A DNA stretch of 64,000 nt from Seriola aureovittata (lineage: Eukaryota > Chordata > Actinopteri > Carangiformes > Carangidae): the NCBI RefSeq assembly GCF_021018895.1, contig NC_079375.1, positions 21,334,975 to 21,398,974 of the forward strand. Reading direction: 5' to 3'. The stretch's first letter is position 1, and every line of letters begins with the position of its first letter. A model generated the notes under the pieces. It searched no databases. It was not told the DNA's origin and saw only the letters and a program-made list of their open reading frames with translations. The position numbers and the translations under genes are program-made. Shown in pieces: positions 1 to 12,600 of the stretch.

Positions 1-101
1 TTTTTTAAAAAGTTGGTGGGGATGGGGAGAGCGGGACCCTTAAAAACACACAGGAAATTAGTTTGTGTAGCAGATGGTGAGAAACAGCGAGGAGGCCGTA
101 C
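1..101. other. wac intron, left window edge
   Basis: The sequence follows the GT donor (GTACGG on the minus strand) of wac exon 8. No further exon is visible before the window ends. Confidence 0.6.
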
Positions 102-303
102 CTTGGTTGGAGTGCTGAGCAGCTGAGAGCAGAGCAGTGACGTTGAAAGCAGGTCCAGCAGTGAGGAGTTTATGAAGCACAGATCGCAAGGAAGCTTGGG
201 TGACAGCAGCTGCCAAGACTGGAGGGAGGAAAGAGGAAGTGCACACACGCACGCACGCACGCACGCACACACACGCGCGCACACACACGCGCACACACAC
301 ACG

Positions 304-395
<92 letters not shown>

Positions 396-3300
396 GGTGA
401 GCAAAGACACACAACAGGTGAATTCATGAACACACACAGTTAAGTGAGAAAACACAGTTCAGACAGGAATCAAACTGGTGGAAATATGAATCATTTCATG
501 TAGGTGTCATTTCATCAGTGATCGACTGGAAGAACTTGGAGGCTAAACAAGAAGCACGCACACACACGTATATCAGGTTAACACAGACAGAACAGCAAGA
601 AAAATCACCATAAATGACAGCTGCGTGCCCAGGTTATGAACAGCAGAACACGGTCACCCATTAGATAAGGGATGGAAAGACATTTTTTTTTGCCATAAAC
701 ATCATTACATCATAAACTGCCGTACAGAGAGATGAAGTCATGACATCATGTCCAGGCTAGCCTCTGTTAGCTAACTAACTCATTCAGCATTTCCTTCACC
801 AGCCTGAAAAACATGAAGCATGATCCTGGAATTTACCGTCCATATTGAGACAAATCACCATCAACTACAGCAGCTGCTATAATATAAACCTGTATCATTT
901 AAACACCTCCCATGAAGAAACTCTGTGTGGCAACATGAGTACTTGCGTCATCATGACTTGATTTTGTCCACATCTATAAAATTCACCAACTCTAAAGTCA
1001 TTTGTTTTTCAGTGTTCTAGTTGTAATCTCAGCTGATTTGCTCCTCAAGACATACTGTTGTTCTAAGGCCGTATGTTATATTATCAGCGCGATTACAAAT
1101 GTCAGTAGGATTTTAAATGAGGTTTTCTTCCAGAGCAGAACCCAGAAGTTCTGGTTTCACTAAAGCTCTATATTGGTGCAAATATGAGATTAACTCGTTT
1201 CATCAAACACCTGTTTTTGGAAAAAGACTTGATGTTAAGATTTTATAAACAGACTTTCACTCTAGTCCTGCTGGGAACCATTTGTTTAAAGAGAACAAAC
1301 ACCTCATCCTTGAAGCATTTCCTCTTGTAGAAGTGAAACATGAAATAATACTATTTAAGCAAAATGTAAATCCCATATTTGTGTTGTTTGTCAGCCACAT
1401 ACTTGCACACTGTCAAGGCTTCACATTCCAGCAGAAAAACAAGTGTGAAACTTTATCAATCCACAAGCACTGTACTGAACGCTGCCACCTTAGCTACAAT
1501 GCTAATGTTGTGAGCAGTCGACTGCAACATTTCAGTCACTGTTTTTGTAACAAATCGCCATTGCCATACTGATAATTTATAAAACAAATATCTTTTTATT
1601 CTGGTTTCGATATGAGGCCAGTTTGTTATTGTACAGTCCCGGACATTCAAAAACACAGGTAATAAGCTTTTTGTCCATCTTTCAGTTCAAGCAGCTCAGG
1701 CCAAGGTTCAACAAATTTAAACTTTGTGTGCACCTACAGACATCTGCACAAGACCATCAAAACTCGCCACATACACAACAATAGAGGAAACAATAGCAAA
1801 AATTATGTGAATACGCCTTCTCTCTCCTGTCAGGCTCTTTGATATGATCATTAGGATTTTCTCTGACAGCTTTAATCAGACTCTTTTTGTCTTTTGAGCC
1901 CCTCATTATCGATGGCAGCAGTAATTCTTGGCTGCTTGACGGATGATTCAGTCCACAACCATTAGACTCATGGCAGTAAAACACGTCACACGAGCCTTCA
2001 GAAGTAGATGTATGTTAAAAGGGTCTAGTAAACACTTTAGTCTAAAAGACAAACTGTAAATGGACTTGAAGACACTCTTTGGCCTAGCAACAATAAAGCT
2101 ACAAACAACCTCAAGAACTCTCCATTCAAAAAGAATATCTGAGCTTGTGAACACAACTAATTGTCTCGTCGATTAATATGATATAACCCCCAGTGTGAAG
2201 TAAAACCACTAAATAGCGGCGTTAATGCAATTCAGTAGCCACTTCTGTGCTGTTTTACTTACTCGCATGCAGCACCAAAAAGTTGCATTAAAGCCCCTAT
2301 GAGTAGGAAATGATGGGGACCCCAGTGACACTATCCAAAAAGAAACCATGGAAGACGGCAGTATGATTGGAAGTGGAAGAATGTCATGCTCATGTTGTCT
2401 TTTGTGCCCTCACCCTCATTGAGCTTAGCCATGTCCATACTGCCATTATTCATCTGCAGAGTTGCCTGCAGGGCTGGGAGGAGCTGATGTAGGAGGGCTG
2501 GGTCCTGCAGCAGTGCTGGTGAAGGGGACTGGACAGACTGGAGCAACTGCCCCGTAGATGAGGAAGAGGAAGAGGACATGGTGGAGGGGGTGGAACCTAA
2601 AGCACCGGGAGCAGAATTCAGGCTCTGAGAAGAAGAGGAAGAGGAGGAATGGCCGGCGTTTGATGCTGTTGACTGGTCCCCTGATGTGGTCTCTGAAGAA
2701 AAGCACACCAGAAGGACACAGTTTTATTCGACACAATATTTATTCTGAGCGCATATGTTTGAATAACCTTTTCTGGATCTCAGATGTTTATCCAAAAAGC
2801 AATCAGCAGAAGCTAAACAATGCGAGAGGCTATGTAAAAACGTTTAGAGTTGGTTTTATAGTTGAGCCACACTTACTTGATGTGGCTTTGTCCTGCAAGG
2901 CCTCTTGTCTGTAGTCCATATCCCTGGGGAAACTGTTCGCCGCCATCTTGACTGAGTCTTTCTGTCGTTGCTCCCTGAAGCAGATTAAACAGAATGCAAA
3001 GGTGTTGATGTGCAGGCTGCAGTTAAACTCTCACTGTCTAGTTAGGACAGGTGCGCTATGTGATCCTGGACTATATGAGAATGCTAAGCATGAGAATGAG
3101 GATCTCAATTAGTGTTTCAGTGCATATATGTAGTAATTTCATTTAAGTAGGCTTGCCTCTCCAACAGATCCTTGGGCTTCTCCCACTGGGAGACCTCAGT
3201 TCTACAGTTGTAGTAGTACTTCTTGCCGGAGGAGCTAATGTGTTCTGTCCAGTCATCTGCTGGGTCCTGGTGCTGAAAGAGAGAGAGAGAGCGTGAGACG

Positions 3301-4800
3301 TTATAAAGGTTAAGAGACAGTATGACAACTTAAGAAATACCACTGCAAAAGATGTAAAGTGAATGTAGACTTTACATTCACTGTTGTGGATTACACAGCT
3401 CAAGCAATTTTCACAACAAATTTTCATACTAATGTATATGGAAGTGACTGGAAACTTCAATAATGGATACGGGCCAGTACATTTAATATTAATGATCATA
3501 CTGACAGCTCCCGTCATTCCAACAATTCCAGGAAGGTAGCTTGCCCCATTATTTTTCTCCTCATCTACAACTGCACTGATCTCTCTTGAGATGATCAGCA
3601 GTGATCAGTGATCTTGAAAAATTACAGATTTGATCAAGTTAAATATGGACAACAGTAATAGCAGATTATAGCACCGAAAAAAGGTATGTGATTTGACATT
3701 TCCTACTGCTACAAAAAGGTTTTTAATTGTGTGAATTGCAGTTTAACGATTTTGCATTAACTCCTGTCAGAAGTTGAACATAATTTATGACCCAACACAA
3801 AAGCAATTGTGGTTCTCATTATTGTAATTAAAATAATAGTATTATAGTAAACTGTTGCTCAAATTTTACAAAGCAAAATAGTTTTGAATCCTCTTCAATT
3901 CACTCTTTGCTGTTAACACTTGCTGCTTAAGTCTGTTACACATCAGTAATGTTACGTATGGTCTGGTGAGTCTATAGAATAGCATATAGATGTACAGAAG
4001 GTGCTGAAGGCGGCTGTTAACAAAAACAGATACTTGCAATGCACAACTCCAACCTTTTGGGGATTAAACAAGAACAGTTTGAGACAATTGTAGGCCCACA
4101 AACAGTGGACAATTATTTTTGCAGCAGCTAATCAAACTATTCTGGGCTTTTGAGCCTCAACGTATAGCAGAGATGGATAGGAAAGCATAATTATTAGTAG
4201 ACTCATATTGGCAAAACATAAAACAAACTTGAATACTTAATCTCTCCAAAGACGAACTATAAAGTAGCTGTGTCTCTGAGTCTCTTCCTGTGCTCATCTG
4301 TGGATTTATTTTCCTCTCATCTCTCTCACACTGGATGCACAAAAGTGACCACAGGAGGAAAACACGCTATTTGGCTACACATTTCCAATCAAACCCAGCT
4401 GTGTACGCACAAGTTTATATTAATTAACATTTTTGTTTTGTTAATCTGTCATGACATACCACTCTTCACTGTCTACTCGTTTCAGAATGGTAACAGCAAA
4501 TAAGAGTATAAATCCACACCATCTGTTTACTATAACACGTTAACGCCTGATGACCTGTATACGTTATGCTGATAAACCAGTTAATTAATGTCAAATCAGA
4601 CAATGTTATATTATATTAAAGATATTAGTGTCTCCTTCAGCAGTGCAAATGGATAATATTTTTGCAGAAAAGTCTAAAATCCAATCAGATCATCTACTCT
4701 ATAGAGGGAGCCTGTTATGTTTCAACCATGCATTGTTATTGAGTTTGGTAACAAAATGTTTGGGGGGGGGGGGGAGAGAGAGAGAGACACGTTATAAAGG

Positions 4801-4842
<42 letters not shown>

Positions 4843-7001
4843 GAGAAAGAAAGAGAGAGAGAATCCACAAATTGTCCCGTATACCATGTTCCACAGCAGC
4901 GTGACGCCAATTTATACAGGAAATGCTGAGGGTATATCATCAGATAATGCTGGACAGCACCTTACCCTGTCTGCAGGTTTGTTCTGAGCTGCATGTGAGT
5001 CGGAGCCATGGTGGGAGCTGTTGTTGTGGGAGTTCTCCTGAGGAGAGCCGCTGGTCCCTGAAATAAAGCCATTTATCAAGTAACTGAAAATACATGTTGC
5101 ACAGAGGAATAAAATCTCATTGACAACCACAACTGCAAAATAATAAATGCTTTTCATTGCCTTTTATTGCTCTAGGTTTGCATTGTTTACATTTGAGCAG
5201 CAATAGGTATACTGTAATCTGAAGGCAGTGACATAACAAAACAATCTAAAACTTTATGACAAAACAAGTCCCAACAGTATGTCAGAGATCAACACAAAAA
5301 AGGATGCCTTGGAAATGAACCTTGGATAGCAGTGACATTTGTCAGAAGACCTTCTATATGATGGTCAGAATTGATGACTTCTCTAAGCTGAGGCTAAACC
5401 ACAAGCACCTGATATTTTACATCTGTCTGGGGTTTGGTGGGACCAAGATGCTGTCTTTTCCTTTTAACAGTCCTTTAAAATAAAACTTAAAATTGCAGGC
5501 ATGTATAAGACCACCAGATCCAGGCTTACCATTTTTTCCTCTAATTGTGTGAGAGGTTTTTGCCTTGCCATGCCCAGTACTGTCTCCATGTCTGCTGACA
5601 GGACTTTCGTCTGAGCGCCGCAGCATCTTGTAAGGGGGCGTGGGATCCGATGAGCCATCGCGCACCTTGTCGTAACGGTGAAGGCTGCTGGACTGGCTCT
5701 TTGGCTGAGATTTATGGGTCTACAAAGGATGGCAGATAGACTTGTGGGGATGTGTACACATATACACTGATTTCATTTCTTCACATACCATCACACACCA
5801 GTCGACACCATCATTTATTTTTCTAGAAAATATAATGCATTAAGAAGGCCTCATCAAAGAAGTGCTACACCATTGAGACTAACAGCACAGACAAACAAAA
5901 CTAATATGCTCTAAAATAGTACAGCTGAAGTGGCTGAACTTAACATCCTCTGTGTCATGGAGCAAGAGATGTTTTGATTTCAACTAGATTAGGTATTTTA
6001 ACATTCTGCTACCATAAGAAACATAAAAAGTAGCTGGTCGTCTCCAGCTTCTTTACAGGCAATAGCGAGCTTTACATTTCTGTGAGGCCAGTCTTTTTAA
6101 AATATTAATAGTTGGTTAACTTCTAAACTCAAGAGTTGAAATATCATTACACATAAGGAGTGGCCGTGGCTGGCTAGTTGCTGTCTTTTACTTATTTTGT
6201 TTAAATACATAGCATCAGTGTGGAATATGACTGCAATTTCAGAGCTCAATTGTCAGATTTTGTGATAGTCATTTAGATTAATGTATATAAAATCTTTATC
6301 ACCGTATTATTAAGTGACAATATTACCAGGAACTGTTTTTGTAGCTCAAACATGCCAATATCAAGATGTCAGTTTATTATTTTAAGGGAAAAACACTAGA
6401 CAACTGGAAAAGCTATGTCAGTGGAGAGTATTGACAGGTTCCGTTAACGAACTGATCATGTCATACCTGATAGGATTGTGAATCCCTTCTGTCGTTGCAC
6501 CTGTGGAGACGCACAGAACAAACGTTATTATTAGACAGTTTGAACCTTCACGTTTAACATACGTTAGTTTTCTTACCTTAGCAACGTATTTTCTGGTATA
6601 TACTTAACGTTAGTTAGCTCATTAGCCGCCGTTAGCTAAGTTAGCTTGATTTGTCATCTTAGCAACAGCTGTTTGTTCATCTTGTCACTACTAAAGAATA
6701 ACTGTTATTTTTTTAAATGTATCTTATATAATCTACCCTGTATGAACAAGGTCTGTCGGTTAGCTAACGTTGCGTTAACGTTGGGCAATTTAGTTTTAGG
6801 ATATATCCGGAACCCACAGCTAATTGTACCCAAATTGTTAGCTGGTAGCATTAATTGCTAACGGCTACAAGAAGCCATGAATAACCAAACTACAAATAAA
6901 TAAATTAGGTAAAATCTACGCCTTATTTTTTTCAAATGTTAAGATCTGTGCTTGATTTACCCATCGCTGACTCTTGTTGGTTTCCTTGCATACATCACCA
7001 T
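102..7001 (-). CDS. wac: WW domain-containing adaptor with coiled coil (Wac), 5' eight coding exons, 3' end outside window
   Basis: Wac is a nuclear adaptor that recruits the RNF20/40 H2B ubiquitin ligase to transcribing Pol II and also acts in mTOR/autophagy control (family knowledge). Coding exons on the minus strand: 6961-7001, 6467-6500, 5530-5719, 4966-5057, 3157-3272, 2877-2974, 2414-2692, 102-218; all junction phases agree. The start reads [14 protein letters not shown], nearly identical to the vertebrate Wac N-terminus. The WW domain is in exon 5 ([19 protein letters not shown] to QWEKP, two Trp 22 residues apart). Exon 7 carries serine runs and [17 protein letters not shown]; exon 8 carries [20 protein letters not shown], both hallmark Wac segments. 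The C-terminal coiled coil lies past position 1. Oddities: exon 5 ends in a GC donor, and exon 6 joins exon 7 over a 184-bp intron, skipping roughly 120 residues present in human WAC as I recall it. Which teleost paralogue (a or b) cannot be decided here. Confidence 0.93.
241..392. repeat. Long CA/GT microsatellite in wac intron 7
   Basis: About 150 bp of nearly pure CA dinucleotides with a few CG and GC interruptions at the left end. In the wac transcript (minus strand) it reads as a UG repeat starting about 22 nt before the 3' splice site of exon 8. Confidence 0.97.
3151..3157 (-). promoter_or_regulatory. wac: GC-type 5' splice site of wac exon 5
   Basis: The exon ends GAGAG and the intron begins GCAAGC. 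No GT nearby keeps the frame, while GC gives the conserved LLER-EQRQK junction with exon 6 (2877-2974). Confidence 0.85.
3275..3320. repeat. GA-rich tract plus ACGTTATAAAGGTTAAGAGA, first copy
   Basis: The 20-mer also occurs at about 4789-4809 inside a second GA tract. On the minus strand the GA tract is the CT-rich polypyrimidine tract of wac exon 5. Confidence 0.8.
4757..4862. repeat. Poly-G run followed by GA microsatellite, wac intron 4
   Basis: A run of about 14 G is followed by GA repeats, one copy of the 20-mer shared with 3290-3320, then a longer GA repeat. Confidence 0.95.
6540..6870. repeat. GTTAGCTAA-rich intronic segment, wac intron 1
   Basis: GTTAGCT, TAACGTTA and their complements recur densely. 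It looks like a decayed short repeat, but no boundaries or open frame could be defined. Confidence 0.35.
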
Positions 7002-7340
7002 CAAGGCCGTGGTGATGTGTGTATGTGTGTGAGGGGGAACCGTGGCCTCCTGTCTGTCTGCTCTCACAGTTCTCTTTTCTTCAGCTTCCTGATGTCTGGA
7101 CCCAGTCTGCCCTACCACACAGATACCTACAAACCGTGTACCGAGCACCAGCACTGCATAGCGGGTGGTTTTTTACTAAAAACCACCCTCAGTGCATCAC
7201 CTGGCATGTAGTTATGGTATGCGCTTGGCTCAGCCGATGTAGCTCAGTAGAAAGCAGCAGAGGCAGGAGGAAACGGAGAAGAAGGACTCGTCGGTAATGT
7301 TTAGCAAGAAAAAAGAACTTCCGCTCTCACCTTTTCAAAT
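7002..7340 (-). promoter_or_regulatory. wac: wac 5' UTR and probable promoter
   Basis: The region lies immediately upstream of the wac start codon at 7001 on the minus strand. GCGGAAGT (minus strand, 7324-7317) is a good ETS-type site, common in housekeeping promoters. The transcription start cannot be fixed from sequence. Confidence 0.4.
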
Positions 7341-9686
7341 TAAAAGATTATATTGGCATTACTGTACGGAGTAAAGAAATGTACCACAAAGAAGAGAAAT
7401 AGTGCAAAGGAGAATAAATATATTACGAAATTGGAAGGAATGACAATTGTGTCAGATGGGCCTGAATCATAAGTATACAGAATATTGCAGAATAGAACTA
7501 CCATCGTTGGAGAATATTTAATAATACTTATAGTACTTATGTCAAGACATTTCTGATTGCAAAACGTCCTTGTCGGCAGATATCGAATTGTTTTTGTATC
7601 ATTAAGATATTTTATTCTAAATGACCACAATTCCCGCTAAAACTAGATTATCTTGAAAAAGGGGGATATCTATGCTGAAAGTTAGACAAAAGTGTGGCAA
7701 AACTTGTATTTTCTCTAGCTTTGTTGTACTAAAAGTAAAACAATATCCCCTTTTCATGGCAAAGTATAACGAAAGGAAATACACTAAAGTGTGGTCAAAT
7801 GTGAATATTTGCCCTTCTCACCCCCCCCCACCCATCACTATGGCATCTCAGCACTGGAGCTGTTATTTTGAAGTAAGTAGCTTTATTTCCGGTATTAGCC
7901 TAGCTGTCTCTGGATAACGTGACGCAGCTGAAAACGAAGCTAGTTGGTGCTGCGGGCTCCTCCTCCGACTTCACATCTCGTTGGCTGGCCTTTTTCTGGG
8001 ACACACCCACGGTCTGCCCGCTGGTCTGCTGCGCCCATACATCAATGGCACGAACATTTTACCCTCCATGAGCAGTATGGGTCCGAGCATGAAGTATAAT
8101 TCTTCTGCAGTTATTCACGTGGTCTAATGAAACATGCCATTTTACGAAATATTGCCTAATTTCATTGTCCTACTTGCTAATTGCAATTGACGATTGTGAG
8201 CTCGTTCTTCATTAAAGAAAGCCTGTTAACGACCACTAATGTCTAATATTGCCTTTTTCTCCTGGGAGTGTTTGGGATGTGGTGTGTGGAGAATGACACA
8301 GTACAGCATACACTCAGGTTCTCTAGTTCAGTATACAAAAGAATAACAGACTAACCTTTATGCACTTAATCCACAGCACATGGTATCACATTTTGCTCTC
8401 TAAATGACAGCTCTCAGTCAACCACAGAGAGGTCAGAGGTCAGAATGATACTGAAAAGCTCAACTACTGGGTTATTGCTTTGCACAGGGTCATGCCCCTG
8501 ATAAATCCAATAAACAGGGACAGGCCTAACTGGATATCTATTGTGACAGGCATTTGCATCACCTAAAAATTTCACCTCCTGTGATTGTTGAGGTTGGTGC
8601 ACTCCCCTTAACTAAAGCCTTGATCTTACTACCTTAAAACCCAAAACACCCAGGTAGTCTATTGGTCCTTTGACATTGCATTCGATTAAATCAGTGTGAA
8701 TAATTGTCTGCAGTGACAGTCATATGTGGAAAGTGAACTGCTATTGGCTAACATTATGACCCATGCTCTTTGATTGCTGTATTGATCACCTGCTGGCTTG
8801 ATTTAGGTCAGACCTGACACATATCGACTGAATAAGAGACAGTCTCTTTTACCATCCGGCCAGTCGAACACTAAATAACTTCTCTCTACAAGTGGATGTT
8901 CAAATGCAGCTTTACTATTTAGATATTTAGCAATATGGTCTGCCTGAACTGGGCCTAATGGAATGGACTGTCTCTGGTGAGTGCAATTTAAGTTTTGTGT
9001 GGTTCACTGTTTTTCCAGAGTTTATAATTTATCATTTATAATTTATTCTTATTCCATCAGCTCCTGAAACATTAAAATAATATCAGTGAAACACTAATAT
9101 CAGTGCGGATGATGTCCTCCAGCCATGCTAATGTAGGGATACCGGATTATATTTGTTTACAGACCTAGATTCAATTATCTAACAAGTGTATTTTTTTGTT
9201 TAACTGTTTAAGCTTTCAAATGCTAATTAGCATTTTTTCATATCACGGCTACATTATCTTAAACTGAACAAAAACATAATATGTGAGTGGTTAAAATTAA
9301 TTATTTCTGAGACATCAGTATTTATCCTGTAGTATGATTTATGTTTTCATCTTTTGTTTGATGTAATTATACTGGCCAATAAAGTAGACTGTTATATGTC
9401 ATACAGAAAATGAACTCTGAATTTTATTGATTAAACACTGACTGATTTCATAATTTACAGACATGACCAGACCCAGTGGAACAGTATATAAGTGTAATGT
9501 TGAAATATCTCACACCAGCATTAGGGGGCAGTAATATCTCACATACTATTTAAAAAACACACTAATCATTTCTCTTTTACTGTGTGACACCCTAGTCTGC
9601 CTCTCAACTGATAATACAAAGGAAATCTGAAGCATGAATATTCACATTCCTTAAGTATGAATTCATTGAAGTTCTTCTTTTTTCAG
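7341..9686. other. Head-to-head interval between wac and mpp7
   Basis: No coding exon recognised. A relatively GC-rich stretch at about 7915-8045 with TGACGCAG could be a promoter or non-coding first exon of mpp7; the rest is AT-rich without visible structure. Confidence 0.4.
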
Positions 9687-9696
9687 AGCGAGGAGG

Positions 9697-12600
9697 ATGC
9701 TGAGCCGAACAGAACACAGAGGTACAGTATGTCGGAGGGATCACAGGTTAAACATATACATATAGTCAGTATGAGCCCTAATCCTGCCTTTATGGATAAA
9801 ATGTCTGTATAACTGCAAAATAAAGTAAGATGACTGTAACGGTGAATCTTTTAAAGGCTTCCCTATGGGAGGTTTTTCATCACACCCTCACTTTAACCTC
9901 TGACCTCTCTCTTTGGGATCTTGACCTCACCTCATAACTTTCAAAACACGTTCTGTAACTCAGATACAGATGCAGCAGGTGAACTGCTCAGTGATGTGGT
10001 ATATGTGTGCATTTTTACGTGTGGGTGTGTCCTGTTCCTCCTCCTCCTCCTCCTCCTCCTCTAGGCGTGTGCAGGCTGCTATCATCAGTGATGTCTGGAA
10101 CAGAGTCTCATACAGACAGAGAGGAGGACTACAGGTTCCTCCACAGCATGTTGATGGAGAAGAAGCTTCACTTGCTCTTCAAGGTGAAGACACACTTAAG
10201 CAATGCAATGATTTGTGATTGTTTACCTCCACTTACTTCAATTACATCCTTGTCCCACTTTTCTAAGTAAAAGTCCTCCATTCAAATTATTACCTAAGTA
10301 AGAGCAGCGTATCCAAAGTAACAGGACAATATTATTGTATAGCATCATACAGGGCCAGATATTGTTACACTGATTGGATTATTATACATGTGGCACTTCA
10401 GTGTTGCAGCTGGTGAATATGAAACTAATATTAACAACTTAATTTTTGTTCACTGTTTTACTGTAATGTGTATACTGCTGATCAAGTTAATCTATAACAA
10501 TGAATCATATTTCATGAGATTATGATACGGTTTGGTTACTATGGTTACAAGTAACTAGTACAATACTTGGCTGTGAAGTGCAGTAATGTAGAAATATAAA
10601 AAACTCAATAAAAGAACAAGTACTTCAGTTTGTCAGATCATAAATAAATGAAGTTAACTAAATGCAAACTCTCGACCTTGTTAAAAACAAGGAAACTGGT
10701 CACGTAAATGCAGTTTCACTTAAACTAATTTACTGCAATATGTGTTCAGATTTATTCTGACATTTTATAAGGTTGTGCTTTAGCCCTGGTAGCATAACAG
10801 ATCTTTAAAATAAATTATATTTAATTATCATAAACTAAAATAATGAATCCAGTTGGGTATTCGTCCTGTTTTTCTCCTGATTAGCAGTAGTAGCAGTAGT
10901 AGCAGTGTTTGGATTAGCACTAGCATCAGAAGTTGCAGTAACTGTTTTTTTTACTGCAGAGAGAACCTTTATTATGATACTTTACTGACATGACAGATCC
11001 ACGAGCGACTGAAACGTTTTGAGAAGCGAAGCCCCATCCCCGTCCAAGAACATGCAGCAAGTCTGGCCTCAGATGTAAGTGACTCTCTCCAAACATCTTT
11101 TGCAGATAGACACACCGCAGAGGATGACAGTTTGACAGCAGAGGGAACAGGGATGATTTTTCACTGTTTAAACTGTTTCCTCTGTTACAGATGACTTTCC
11201 TGTCACACAGAAGCACGAGCAGATCATACATTCCTTCTCATGTGTACTGAATTATGAAATGTTATCTCAAACCTCTGTCACCTCAGATATCATCACTTGA
11301 AAGGCAGTGTATTAAAGCAGATATCATTGTGTATCTGTTTGCCAGGAGTTAGGTCACCAAGGACAGTACTGAGCATAAGGCTGCTAAAACCATTTTGTGT
11401 GTAGTATAAAGTTTCAGGCTGGAGGAATACAATTAATTTCAGACTTAAGATAAAGTGACAGAGAGTACTGCCACTATAGCTGTGACTCCAAATGATACAA
11501 ATAGTGTCTATTCTCCGCAGATGTGATTCATATTCCTCCTCATTCCTGTCTACTTGTTTACCTTACTCATTCTCCTAACTCCTGTGTTCCATTTAAATCA
11601 TCTACCGCCTTCATTTCCTGATTTTCTCTCTGTTGTTCCTGGACAAAGTGCAAAACAAGGATGTTCATTTTACACTTTTCCCTTACTCTGTGCTTCCATT
11701 TCGCCTCCATCAGCAAACCACATTCCCCTTCCATTATCTACCTTCTTCCTCCCTTCTTTCTTCAGTCTTTCTCCTTCCTCTTCATTTACTTTCCTTTATC
11801 TTCTCCCTATACCCTATGTACTGTAATTCCTGCCATGTTTCCATAATGTCTATCTACTCCTATCCTCTCCCACATACTTCTCTCCATCTCCTTCCCTTCA
11901 CTCCCCTTGCTTCAGATTCGCTTCGACAGCCACTCTCTGCCTGGCTTAAATCATCAGGACCTACTGGAAGGGCCAAACCATGGGTCTGTTTCCCCTCAGA
12001 GAGGCTTCTGTTTGCTCACAGTGGAAACTAATGACCTTCATGCATTGTGTCTCTGGAGTGTGCCGCGACATCTTGAAGCAGTAGAAGTCATTACAGTAAT
12101 ATGCTTGACAAGACGGGCGACTGCACACAGTCACTCGCCGCCTCTCCACTTGCTGCTGACGGTCAAGGCTGCTCTGTTTTAGCTGTCGCCGCAGCTGTCG
12201 TGTAGCCTTGAACATTCGGGAACATTTTTTTTTTTTTCCAACAGTGACTAAAAGACACGAAAACCAGAAAAGGCACACAGACAAATAGTTAACATAAAGC
12301 AAAGAAACGCAAGTTTGAGGTGAACGGGGCCATGTGAAAGTGCAGGCCATAAGAAATAATAACAGTACCGATGATGATGTGTCACTGAAGTCTGAATCAG
12401 ATATAAGATAAATTTTACTAACCATTTTTGTCTCTCTGCTTCTTTCTTTGCCTCTCTTGGCTAGTGCAGTGTAGTCTAGAGAAAACCTCACTCGGGCCAT
12501 GATATAAATGTATACCTCTAATTATAAAAAAACATATCCTGCCTCTCTTTCTCCTTTTCTCTGCCTCCAGTTGGCCGAGGAGCTGATGTATCAAGGCTGG

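Noticed and set aside
58..433. Several open frames of alternating Cys-Val or His-Thr residues
   Set aside because: They are readings of the CA microsatellite; only the flanking 102-218 wac exon is coding.
7228..7300. TGTAGCTCAGTAG, resembling a tRNA A box
   Set aside because: No GGTTCGANTCC B box follows at tRNA distance and no cloverleaf can be formed.
11961..12500. 179-codon minus-strand open frame in mpp7 intron 3
   Set aside because: No recognisable domain, low-complexity Ser/Arg/Lys composition, and it lies within a well-supported intron of a gene on the other strand.
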